52,502 bases of DNA from Asaia bogorensis (lineage in GTDB: Bacteria > Pseudomonadota > Alphaproteobacteria > Acetobacterales > Acetobacteraceae). The stretch lies in the NCBI GenBank assembly GCA_945869965.1, contig CAMBRC010000021.1, positions 1 to 52,502 of the forward strand, given 5' to 3'. Numbering within the stretch: the stretch's first letter is position 1; each line of letters begins with the position of its first letter. A model generated the notes under the pieces. That model saw only the letters and a list, made by a program, of their open reading frames with translations. It ran no database searches and was not told the origin of the DNA. Of the stretch, positions 7,583 to 14,984 are shown piece after piece. The translations under genes and the position numbers were made by a program.

Positions 7583-8968
7583 TTATCCGCAACATCCGGA
7601 TTTCGGTGCGGTCGTCACCAGTTCTGGCTTACAGCAATCCGCGGTGGCGGCAACAGGGGCGCAGCAGCCACTTGCGACAACAGCCGGGGCGCAACAGGCG
7701 CTGGATTGCCCCGCCGGTGCAGGCTCGGTGGCGCACACCCCGGTTTCCGGCAAATCCAGCCGCACCTCGCGCGCCGCCGCCCAGTCGCCGGCCAGGGCGG
7801 CGGTGATGCTGCGCACCTGCTCGTAGCCGGTGGCCATCAGGAAGGTCGGGGCCCGGCCATAGCTCTTCATGCCGGCGATGTAGAAGCCGGATTCCGGATG
7901 GCGCAGCTCGGCCTCGCCATGCGGGCGCACGGTGCCGCAGGAATGCAGGTTCGGGTCGATCAGCGGCGCCAGCGCCGGAGTGGCTTCGACCGCGGGGTCC
8001 AGTTCCAGCCGGATTTCGCGCAGGAACGAGAGGTCGGGGCGGAACCCGGCGGCGACGATGATGCGGTCGGCGTGGACGGTGGCTTGGCGGTCTTCCTGGC
8101 GGCCGGTGATGGCCAGGGCGTCGCCCTCGGCGGTGATGCGGTCGATCAGGAACGGGGCGAGTGCGGTGACGGCGCCGGATTCCACCAGCGCCTGGGCCCG
8201 GCTGCCCAGCGCCCCGCGTTCGGCCAGGCCGTCGCGGGCGCCGCCGCCGAAATTGACCGCGCCGAGCGGGCGGCGGAACGCCCACAGGATGCGCGTGCCG
8301 GGCGCCTGGCGGGCGAGTTCGACCAGGTCGAGCACCGCGTTCATCGCCGAATGCCCGGCGCCGACTACCAGTGTGGTGCGAGCGGCATAGGTTTCGCGGG
8401 CGTCGCCCAGGACATCGGGGATGCCATAGGTGACGCGTGTTGCGTTGGCGGTCTCGCCGGGGGCGGGCATGCCGTGGGCGCCGGCGGGGTTGGGGGCGGA
8501 CCAGGTGCCGGAGGCGTCGATCACGGACGTCGCCTCGATCGCCTCGATGCCGGCCCGGGTTTGGACATGCAGCATGAAGGGGGCGCCGGCGCGGCTGGTG
8601 CCGTCATGCAGCCGGCCGTGGTCGCGCCGGGCGATGCCGATGACCCGGGCGCCGGTGCGGATATGGCCGCGCAGGGCGGGCGTGGCGCCCAGGGGGGCCA
8701 GGTAGTCGCGCAGCAGCTCGGCGCCGGTCGGGTAGGCTTCGAGATCGGGCGCGATCCAGCCGGTGGGTTCCAGCAGGGCGCGGGCGGCAGCGTCGATGTT
8801 GTAGCGCCAGGGCGAGAACATCCGCACATGCGACCAGGCGCGCACGGATGCCCCGATCTCCGACCCGGCCTCCAGCACCAGCGGCACCAGGCCGCGGGCG
8901 AGCAGGTGGGCGGCGGCGGCGAGGCCAACCGGGCCGGCGCCGATGACGACAGTGGGGAGGGTCATCAC
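7583..8968 (-). CDS. ArsO-like flavin-dependent monooxygenase with a Cys-pair tail
   Basis: A 461-residue flavoprotein. An FAD-binding GAGPVG motif lies at residues 10-15 (PTVVIGAGPVGLAAAAHLL), and a second nucleotide-binding motif VVGAGHSAMNAVLDL in mid-protein fits NADPH. Near the C-terminus FYIAGMKSYGRAPTFLMATGYEQV leads to LPETGVC, as in ArsO-type proteins of arsenic operons. The last about 50 residues add four CC pairs (ACCAP, GCCAP, DCCKP, GCCG), giving nine Cys with the ETGVC residue, a thiol-rich tail suited to trivalent arsenicals or soft metals. The start is ATG 8968, 49 bases after padR. The ArsO assignment rests on similarity and context; the substrate is inferred. Confidence 0.75.
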   Translation of the reverse strand: MMTLPTVVIGAGPVGLAAAAHLLARGLVPLVLEAGSEIGASVRAWSHVRMFSPWRYNIDAAARALLEPTGWIAPDLEAYPTGAELLRDYLAPLGATPALRGHIRTGARVIGIARRDHGRLHDGTSRAGAPFMLHVQTRAGIEAIEATSVIDASGTWSAPNPAGAHGMPAPGETANATRVTYGIPDVLGDARETYAARTTLVVGAGHSAMNAVLDLVELARQAPGTRILWAFRRPLGAVNFGGGARDGLAERGALGSRAQALVESGAVTALAPFLIDRITAEGDALAITGRQEDRQATVHADRIIVAAGFRPDLSFLREIRLELDPAVEATPALAPLIDPNLHSCGTVRPHGEAELRHPESGFYIAGMKSYGRAPTFLMATGYEQVRSITAALAGDWAAAREVRLDLPETGVCATEPAPAGQSSACCAPAVVASGCCAPVAATADCCKPELVTTAPKSGCCG

Positions 8969-9017
8969 AGTGTTCCTCTATGCATCGATATGGAAGGTAT
9001 ATGGCGACGGGAATGGC

Positions 9018-9434
9018 TCATGGGCAGCACGCGTCCTTTCGGGCACGCGCGGCATCGGCGGCGGCGAAGGCGCGGCCGGTGTCCTGCAGCGCGGCGGTCG
9101 CGTCCATCCAGGCCGCCAACGCCACACGAAAAGCCGCGCGCCCGGCATCGGTCAGGGCGTAGACCCTGCGTTGCCGGCCCTGGACCACCTCCTCGCGCAC
9201 GGTGACGAAACCGCCGGACTCGAACTCGCGCAGCACCGGATAGATCGTGCCCTCGGTGGGCGAACAGCAGCCGCCGGTGGTGCGCGCCACGGTGCGGGCA
9301 ATGTCGTAGCCGTGCATCGGGCCGTCATGCAGCACGCGCAGGATGAAGAACTTCGACAGGCCCATCTTGATCGTCCCCGCCCAATAGTCGCGGGAGGCAT
9401 AGTCGACGCGAGGGGGGGTGACGGGGTGGAGCAT
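9018..9434 (-). CDS. PadR-family repressor with Cys pairs, first gene of the putative ars operon
   Basis: A 138-residue winged-helix PadR protein. KMGLSKFFILRVLHDGPMHGYDIARTV forms the first helices, and CSPTEGTIYPVLREFESGGFVTVREEVVQGRQRRVYALTDAGR forms the recognition helix and wing. Two vicinal Cys (C56-C57) directly precede the recognition helix and a second pair (C136-C137) is at the C-terminus. Ordinary PadR proteins do not have these, so thiophilic ligand sensing such as As(III) or MAs(III) is suggested. ATG 9434 was chosen because the domain starts there and a promoter lies just upstream; the much longer frame runs through repeat DNA. Confidence 0.85.
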   Translation of the reverse strand: MLHPVTPPRVDYASRDYWAGTIKMGLSKFFILRVLHDGPMHGYDIARTVARTTGGCCSPTEGTIYPVLREFESGGFVTVREEVVQGRQRRVYALTDAGRAAFRVALAAWMDATAALQDTGRAFAAADAARARKDACCP

Positions 9435-9442
9435 GGGATCAA

Positions 9443-9469
9443 TGTATACCAAGAGGTTCAATGCATCAA
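9443..9469 (-). promoter_or_regulatory. Candidate promoter of padR (leaderless geometry)
   Basis: On the minus strand TTGATG and TATACA are separated by 15 bases, and TATACA ends only 8 bases before the padR ATG, which would give a leaderless transcript. Repeated ATTGA words flank the -10 element and could be operator half sites. This is inference from sequence only. Confidence 0.35.
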
Positions 9470-9478
9470 GGGTTAAGT

Positions 9479-9629
9479 AAGCCTCCGGCGGCAAAGGGTC
9501 GGGGGCCCTTTGATCCCAATTATAAGACGGTTGGTCCGGTGGAGTGCCGTGCCTGTCGCGATGCTGATTGCCCGTGCCGCTCTTATGAATGGGATCAAAG
9601 GGCCCCCGGCCCTTTGCCGCCGGAGGCTT
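9479..9629. repeat. 40-bp near-perfect inverted repeat with 71-base spacer
   Basis: Arms 9479-9518 and 9590-9629 match over 39 of 40 positions when one is reverse-complemented (starting AAGCCTCCGGCGGCAAAGGG). They surround an unrelated 71-base spacer between the divergent padR and MFS genes. The arms contain the GGGGGCCCTTTGATCCCA type of GC-rich text seen in the intergenic repeats of this genome. It could be a small non-autonomous element or a cruciform/terminator structure. Confidence 0.85.
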
Positions 9630-9692
9630 GCTTGCTGGCGCACCAGCCCAAGCTGTGGCCTGCTGTGCGCGCTCTCCGCCAGGAACCCGCCG

Positions 9693-10892
9693 ATGCCCGC
9701 CTCCCGCTTGCCCTTGTACGGCACCATCGCCACCCTGGCGCTGACCCGCATTGCTTTCGGCTTCCAGTTGCAGACCGTTGCAACGCTTGGCCCCGACCTG
9801 ATGACGCTGCTGCTGCTGGACTTCGCGGCATTGGGCGGGTTGATCGGCGCTTATCTCGCGCCGGGGATCTTTGTGGCCTTGCCGGGCGGCTTCCTGGCGC
9901 GGCGCTTTGGCGATCGCGTGGTGGCGGTGGGCAGTATCTGGCTGATCGTGCTGGGCGGGGTGATCGCGGCAGTGGCGGTGCAGCGCGGCTGGGGGACCGC
10001 GGCGATCGGGCTGGGGCGGGTGGTGGCGGGGATCGGCAGCGTCGGGCTGTCGGTGATGCAGAGCAAGATGGTGGCGGACCGGTTTTCGCCGCGCCAATTG
10101 CCGATGGTGATGGCGGTGCTGTTGGGTTCATTCCCCATTGGCATCGGGCTGGCGCAGGTGGTGCTGCCAACGTTGGCGGCGAGCCACGGCGTGGCCGCCG
10201 CGTTCTGGCTGGGTGCGGCGCTGGCGGGGGTGTCGGCGGTGCTGTTCACCCTGGCCTGGACCGAGGCGCCGCATGCCAGTCCGCGTACCCTGGCCTGGCC
10301 GTCGCGCCGCGAGATGGGGTTGGTGGCCGTCGCGGGGCTGATCTGGATGGTCTACAACGTGGCCTGGTTCAATTTCATGGCGTGGATGCCGTCGCTGCTG
10401 GTGGCGCGCGGGCATCCGGCGTGGATGGCCGACACGGTGCTGACGATCGCCACCTGGGCCAATCTGCCGGCGATGCTGGTGGGCGGTTGGGCGGCAGCGC
10501 GGTTTGGCGGCACGGTGGTTTTCGTCGTGGGGTCGCTGGTGTGCGCGCTATCGGTGGCGGCGCCGGCGGTGCATGACATGCCGATCCTGTGGGGGTTGAT
10601 TTTCGGCACCTTCGCGGCGATGCCCGGCGGCCTGATCGTGGGGCTCGGCGCCGCGTCATGCGCGCCGGAGAATCGCGCGGTCGGCATGGGGATCTTCTAT
10701 GTCACCTACTATATCGGCGGTGCGGTGATGCCGGCGCTTTGCGGCGCTGCGGCGGATTGGGCGGGCGATCCCGGCGGCGCGCTGGTCCTGGCCGCCGCGG
10801 TGTCGCTGCTGGGGGTGCCGCTGTGGTTCCTGCATGGCCGGATGGTGGCCTCGGCCGGGCATGGTGCATCCATGCGCGCGCCTGCGCCGTAG
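9693..10892 (+). CDS. MFS transporter (CynX/NimT-like)
   Basis: A 399-residue, about 12-helix carrier. The frame is open upstream to 9510, but that part runs through the inverted repeat. ATG 9693 follows AGGA at 9681 and begins a normal MFS N-terminus (YGTIATLALTRIAFGFQLQTVATLGPDLM). Loop 2-3 reads GGFLARRFGDR, the MFS signature motif. The domain pattern fits the cyanate/nitroimidazole (CynX) branch, but the substrate is unknown. It is divergent from the padR operon and may be independent of it. Confidence 0.8.
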   Translation: MPASRLPLYGTIATLALTRIAFGFQLQTVATLGPDLMTLLLLDFAALGGLIGAYLAPGIFVALPGGFLARRFGDRVVAVGSIWLIVLGGVIAAVAVQRGWGTAAIGLGRVVAGIGSVGLSVMQSKMVADRFSPRQLPMVMAVLLGSFPIGIGLAQVVLPTLAASHGVAAAFWLGAALAGVSAVLFTLAWTEAPHASPRTLAWPSRREMGLVAVAGLIWMVYNVAWFNFMAWMPSLLVARGHPAWMADTVLTIATWANLPAMLVGGWAAARFGGTVVFVVGSLVCALSVAAPAVHDMPILWGLIFGTFAAMPGGLIVGLGAASCAPENRAVGMGIFYVTYYIGGAVMPALCGAAADWAGDPGGALVLAAAVSLLGVPLWFLHGRMVASAGHGASMRAPAP

Positions 10893-10940
10893 CACCTTGA
10901 AGGGCGGGCCATTCGCGGCGCCGCTGCCATGGAGGACGAC

Positions 10941-11318
10941 ATGCGCCATCTTCTGTTCGGAGCCGTGATGGCACTGGCACTGGGCCTGCACCTGGCCCCG
11001 GCCGGTGCCCAGCCGAGCGAGACCTTCGACCACTGGCCGAAGCATGTGCCGAGCTTCCCGTCCACCGGCGGCGGCGGGATCATGATCGGCGAGTATCGCC
11101 CGGTGGTGCAGGGCAACACCTGCAGCACCGATTTTACCGCCACCGAGCCGAACGGAACAGTCTACCGCAACCGCGTGGTGTTCGACGCCGTGCCGACCCA
11201 GGGCGGCATCCTGTGCACCAATGGCCGTTGGAACTCGCTGGAAAGCGACGCGAAGGGCACCACGCCGTACCGGGTGTTCATCCGCGATGGCGTGATCTAT
11301 GGGTCGCCGCCGGGCTGA
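10941..11318 (+). CDS. Small secreted protein of unknown function
   Basis: A 125-residue protein with a signal peptide (RHLLFGAVMALALGLHLAPAGA, cleavage near AGA-QP). ATG 10941 is preferred to ATG 10929 because GGAGGA lies just before it. The mature part has two Cys (in NTCSTDF and ILCTNGRW) that could form a disulfide, and a Gly/Tyr-containing C-terminus. No family is recognised. It follows the MFS gene by about 50 bases on the same strand and ends just before an AT-rich hairpin repeat. Confidence 0.65.
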   Translation: MRHLLFGAVMALALGLHLAPAGAQPSETFDHWPKHVPSFPSTGGGGIMIGEYRPVVQGNTCSTDFTATEPNGTVYRNRVVFDAVPTQGGILCTNGRWNSLESDAKGTTPYRVFIRDGVIYGSPPG

Positions 11319-11320
11319 GT

Positions 11321-11452
11321 AAGGAAGGGTTCTTTTTTGAAAAAAAGAACCAAAAAACTTTCATCCGCTTGGCGCCGTGCTCACTGGAAGAACACGCAGC
11401 CAATGGATGGAAGTTTTTGCTTCTTTTTTCAAAAAGAAGCGCTTTCTTCCTT
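11321..11452. repeat. AT-rich paired hairpin repeat (locus 1)
   Basis: Two A/T stems, 11328-11351 (GGTTC/GAACC ends) and 11419-11440 (GCTTC/GAAGC ends), lie in mirror orientation. Outer GGAAG/CTTCC arms and inner AAAACTTTCATCC / GGATGGAAGTTTT words flank them. The element lies between two convergent genes. The same family recurs at six other loci in this window. Confidence 0.85.
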
Positions 11453-11475
11453 CGCCGCATGACCCCCTGGGTCGG

Positions 11476-12354
11476 TCACTGAATGGCACTGCGCGTGGCG
11501 TCCTCGTCCAGGCGTTTGGCGAAGAACTGGCGGACGTGCGGCGCCGGGTAGTCCGGTAGTTCGCCCAACTTCGTGTAGCCCTGGCGCAGATAGAACCCTG
11601 GGGCCTGGAAGCCGAACGTGTCGAGCCACACCCCGACGCAGCCGCGTGCCCGCGCCACCTCCTCGGCCATCGCCAGGATGCGTGCGCCGGTGCCGCCGCG
11701 CCGTGCCGTGGGGGCGAGAATGAACAGGTCCAGGAACAGCCAGTCGCGCCGCACCAGCATCCACAACCCGCCCTGGGGTTGCCCGGCGTCGTCCTCCGCC
11801 GTGATCGCCAGCGTCGCGCGGTTGGTGTAGGTGCCGAACAGGGCATTGCCGACGGCGGTCAGCGCCTTGCTGATCACCGCCACGGCCTCGGGGTCGCGGG
11901 CCTCGTGGAGTTCCAGCGTGGCCGGGCGCGCCGGGTGGGGCGGCATCCGGGCCAGGAAATGTCGGGCATGGCCTCGGGGATGGTCCGGCAGGGTGGCAAA
12001 CGCCTGGTAGCCGAGCCGGAGGTAGAATTGCCGGGCGTCCGGGCTGGTGGTGTCGAGCCAAACGCCGCGGCAGCCGCGCGCGGCGGCCACCGCCTCGGCC
12101 GCGCGCATCAGTTGGGTGCCCAGGCCGTGGCCGCGCAAAGCCTGGGGCACAAAGAGCATGTCGACGATCAGCCAGTCGTAGTAGCTGAATCCGACCAGCC
12201 CGCCCTCGATCGCGCCGGTGGCATTGCGCAGCGGGATTGTCAGGTGACGCACAGGTTCGCGGCGCTCGGTGGCGTCGTCGTTGTAACGGTCGATCATCGC
12301 AACCAGCCGCGCGCGGATCGCGGGGTCGGGCGCGGTGTGCAGGGTAAGGTTCAT
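11476..12354 (-). CDS. Tandem GNAT-domain N-acetyltransferase
   Basis: A 292-residue protein with two consecutive GNAT domains. Domain 1 carries LFVPQALRGHGLGTQLMRAAE (acetyl-CoA loop R-x-x-G-x-G) and domain 2 carries FILAPTARRGGTGARILAMAEE. Each is followed by the related block GVWLDT and F-Y-L-R-x-G-Y. The repeat of both halves indicates an internal duplication. ATG 12354 was chosen at the beginning of the first domain. The substrate is unknown. It is convergent with the small secreted protein and divergent from the hydratase gene. Confidence 0.85.
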   Translation of the reverse strand: MNLTLHTAPDPAIRARLVAMIDRYNDDATERREPVRHLTIPLRNATGAIEGGLVGFSYYDWLIVDMLFVPQALRGHGLGTQLMRAAEAVAAARGCRGVWLDTTSPDARQFYLRLGYQAFATLPDHPRGHARHFLARMPPHPARPATLELHEARDPEAVAVISKALTAVGNALFGTYTNRATLAITAEDDAGQPQGGLWMLVRRDWLFLDLFILAPTARRGGTGARILAMAEEVARARGCVGVWLDTFGFQAPGFYLRQGYTKLGELPDYPAPHVRQFFAKRLDEDATRSAIQ

Positions 12355-12420
12355 GGCCCGGCTTGCCGCATCCGGGGCTGGCGGGCAAGGTGCGGCCAAT
12401 CATTCGGGAGTTCCGCCGCC

Positions 12421-13173
12421 ATGTCCGACGCCACCAGCCAGTTTGCCGACCTGCTGCTCGCCGCCCGCAAGGACATGACGGGCGGCCGTATCGCCACCCT
12501 GCCGGACGCGCTGAAGCCCGCTGACATGGCCGCCGCCCTGGCGGTGCAGCACAAGGTGGCGAAGAGCTTTGCCATTGGCGGCTGGAAGGTCGGCGCTCCC
12601 GGCGGCACCAAGATGTGCGGCGCGCTGCCGGCGGCGACCATCCAGCCCAGCCCGGCCAAGCTCGCACCGGCCGAGCACCCGCTGCGCATTGTCGAATCCG
12701 AAGTGGCCTTCCGCATGAAATACGACCTGCCGCGCCGTGCGGCGCCGTATACCAAGGCCGAGGTCGCCGCCGCGATCGACAGCATGCACCCGGCGATCGA
12801 GGTGTGCGAAAGCCGCTTTGTCGAGCCGAAGGATTTCGACCTGATGGCCAACCTGGCCGACACCCAGTCGCATGGCGGCTTCGTCTACGGGCCGGCCACC
12901 ACGGACTGGCAGAAGGTGGATTTGTCGGCCCAGATCTGCCGCCAGTTCATCAACAGCGCGCTGGACAGCGAACGCACGGGATACCCGTTCGGCGATATCC
13001 TGGACCTGATGCTGTGGCTGGCCAATGAGGGCAGCACCTGGGCCGGCGGCCTGAAGGCCGGCCAGTTCGTCACCTGCGGCTCGTGGAGCGGCGCCAACCG
13101 TGCCCCCGCTGGCGCCACCGTCCGCGCCGACTTCCCCGGCCTCGGCGAAGCAGTCATTGAATATCTGACCTAA
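12421..13173 (+). CDS. 2-keto-4-pentenoate hydratase / fumarylacetoacetate hydrolase family protein
   Basis: A 250-residue protein of the MhpD-like branch of the FAH superfamily. Seen are the blocks GGWKVGAPGG, RIVESEVAFRM (acidic metal ligands), HPAIEVCESRF and NEGSTWAGGLKAGQFVTCGSW. Such enzymes hydrate 2-oxopent-4-enoate-type products of aromatic meta-cleavage or decarboxylate related keto acids, using a divalent metal. ATG 12421 follows a GGGAG-like site. No other aromatic-catabolism gene is nearby, so the pathway is unknown. Its stop codon is immediately followed by an AT-rich hairpin repeat. Confidence 0.8.
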   Translation: MSDATSQFADLLLAARKDMTGGRIATLPDALKPADMAAALAVQHKVAKSFAIGGWKVGAPGGTKMCGALPAATIQPSPAKLAPAEHPLRIVESEVAFRMKYDLPRRAAPYTKAEVAAAIDSMHPAIEVCESRFVEPKDFDLMANLADTQSHGGFVYGPATTDWQKVDLSAQICRQFINSALDSERTGYPFGDILDLMLWLANEGSTWAGGLKAGQFVTCGSWSGANRAPAGATVRADFPGLGEAVIEYLT

Positions 13174-13250
13174 TGGATAAAAGTTTTTTGTTTCTTTTTT
13201 TCAAAAAAGAAAGCGCTTCTTTTTGAAAAAAGAAGCAAAAACTTTTATTC
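13174..13250. repeat. AT-rich paired hairpin repeat (locus 2), overlaps a stop codon
   Basis: Stems at 13191-13212 and 13215-13236 are joined by a short GCGC-like centre and flanked by AAAAGTTTTTTG and CAAAAACTTTTATTC words. This is the back-to-back arrangement of the same half units as locus 1. The minus-strand amidohydrolase stop codon (13245-13247) falls inside the repeat. Confidence 0.85.
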
Positions 13251-14057
13251 GTTTGGCCAGCCGAGCCATTGCCGGATGCCGGTTCCCATCACGGATTCAA
13301 GATCGGGGCCGGCAAGCCAGGGCAGTTCCTCGGTGAACAGGGTGATGCACTGGCGCCAGGTGCAGGGCATGCGGGTGATGTCGGTGCCCCAGAAGAAGCG
13401 CGTGGGGCCGTAGGCGTCGAAGATGCGGTGCAGGACGTCGTGCAGGTTGCGGTACGGGTAGGGCTGGGTGGAGTAGCCCGGCGCGCCGGTGGCTTTGATG
13501 GCGACGTTCGGCAGCCGGGCCAGCGCCAGCAATTCCTCCAAGTGCACGAAGGCGGCCTCGTCCTGTTGCAGGCGGAGCAGGCCGCAATGGTCGATGATCA
13601 GGCGCAGCCCGGGATGCCGCTCGGCGATCTCGCGGAATTTTCCGAGCACCGGGCCGGCGAGCAGGGCGACGGGCACGCCGTGGCGCTCGGCCTCGGGCCA
13701 GATCCAGTCCATGGCGCCTGATTCGAACAGCGCTCGGGCATGCGGATGCAGCGGCGCCCAGCGCAGGCCGAGCATGCCGGGCTGGTCCAGCCAGCCGGGG
13801 ATCAGGCCGCGCTTCTCCGGCTTATCCGGCGCGAAGCTGCCGAGGATGGCGAAGCGGTCAGGATGGGCGCGCACGGCGGCGGCGGCGATCGCGTCGGCGT
13901 TCGGGTCCCAGCCCGGCGGGTGGATGATGGCGGCGTGAACCCCGGCCTCGTCCATGGCCCCGAGCATTTCGTCGGCGGTGACCACGGGGACGGCGCGATG
14001 GTCCTGGCTCGGGGTGCCGCTGGACCAGATATGGATCTGGGCGTCGGTGATCTGCAT
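13245..14057 (-). CDS. Amidohydrolase-2 family protein (TIM-barrel, metal-dependent)
   Basis: A 270-residue protein of the amidohydrolase-2 (PF04909) type. N-terminal DAQIHIW replaces the common D-x-H-x-H; central IIDHCG and late FFWGTDI supply the conserved His and Asp. Family members include 2-pyrone-4,6-dicarboxylate lactonase and various decarboxylases. ATG 14057 begins exactly at the family N-terminus. It is the last gene of a minus-strand operon after the ureohydrolase and DUF3445 genes, 13 bases downstream of the latter. The last codons run into an AT-rich repeat. Confidence 0.8.
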   Translation of the reverse strand: MQITDAQIHIWSSGTPSQDHRAVPVVTADEMLGAMDEAGVHAAIIHPPGWDPNADAIAAAAVRAHPDRFAILGSFAPDKPEKRGLIPGWLDQPGMLGLRWAPLHPHARALFESGAMDWIWPEAERHGVPVALLAGPVLGKFREIAERHPGLRLIIDHCGLLRLQQDEAAFVHLEELLALARLPNVAIKATGAPGYSTQPYPYRNLHDVLHRIFDAYGPTRFFWGTDITRMPCTWRQCITLFTEELPWLAGPDLESVMGTGIRQWLGWPNE

Positions 14058-14070
14058 GGCGCGGCCTCGC

Positions 14071-14982
14071 TCAGGTCGATCTGGCGTCGAGATAGGCGAG
14101 CAGTGCAGCGCGGAATGGCGGGATGCTCTTGTAGAGCGCCATTTCTGGCGGCAGGCCGCGCACTGCGGCGGCGAGATCGGCGGCCACCTGGCGGTCTGCG
14201 GCCAGCCGGCCCACAGTGTAGAGATGGGTGCGGATGCCGAACAGCACCGCGCCGCTGGCGGGCAACAGGCGCAGGGTCTGACGCTCGACCCGCAGCCAGA
14301 TTTTCTCGCCGGCATTCTCCATCGTGACATCCGGATTGTGCTCGCGGCGGAATTTCCGCGACTCGGCATACAGCGCGGGATCGTCGGTCATGCCCCAGTT
14401 CAGCCGCACCACCATCTTGCCGTCGCGCAGGTTCGGCATTAGCCGGTCAACCGGCTTGGCCAGACGATCGGCATAGAACGGCACCCTGGTGTGGATCGTC
14501 GCCAAGGGCTGCCCCAGCTTTTCGGCCAGGCTCCAGCGGCTGGGAAAGCACAGCACGGCGGCGTCCAGGACAGGCCCCTCCGGCGTCAGGCGCAGCAGGC
14601 ACAGATCCTCCTGCACCAGCCGGCCAGCCACTTCGAGCGGATCATGCGGCAGATCGGCGAGGTCCCAGGTCTCGCCGGTCAGGTGGTTGCGCAGCGTGGC
14701 ACCATCGCGGCTGAACCAGGCCGGGAAGCGCCGAGGCAGCAGCTCGGCCAGGACGTCCAGCACTTCCTGCCGCGCCGCCTCGCTGCCGGGCAGGGTGGCG
14801 AAAACGTCGCCATGGCGCACCGCCAGCAGCCGGCGGCGCTCGGCCATCTCCGGCACGTAATGCTCGTCCAACTCGATCAGCTCGGCGGGATCGGTCCCCA
14901 CCAGCCCCATCGCCATGCGGTAAGGGCCGGGATCGAAGCTGAGATGCACGGTCTGGCGTGGCAAGCTCGCGAAGGCGTCCAT
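14071..14982 (-). CDS. DUF3445 protein, heme-dependent oxidative N-demethylase alpha-subunit-like
   Basis: A 303-residue protein of the DUF3445 / HODM family. Seen are an N-terminal FDPGPYRMAMGL block, a central CFPSRWSLAEKLGQPLATIHTRVPFY segment and the C-terminal LRVERQTLRLLPASGAVLFGIRTHLY region, all characteristic of the family. The known member DmmD binds heme and demethylates dimethylamine together with an electron-transfer module. The start at 14982 is only 2 bases after the ureohydrolase stop, so the genes are tightly coupled. The reductase and ferredoxin subunits are not in this window. Substrate inferred only. Confidence 0.8.
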   Translation of the reverse strand: MDAFASLPRQTVHLSFDPGPYRMAMGLVGTDPAELIELDEHYVPEMAERRRLLAVRHGDVFATLPGSEAARQEVLDVLAELLPRRFPAWFSRDGATLRNHLTGETWDLADLPHDPLEVAGRLVQEDLCLLRLTPEGPVLDAAVLCFPSRWSLAEKLGQPLATIHTRVPFYADRLAKPVDRLMPNLRDGKMVVRLNWGMTDDPALYAESRKFRREHNPDVTMENAGEKIWLRVERQTLRLLPASGAVLFGIRTHLYTVGRLAADRQVAADLAAAVRGLPPEMALYKSIPPFRAALLAYLDARST

Positions 14983-14984
14983 GG

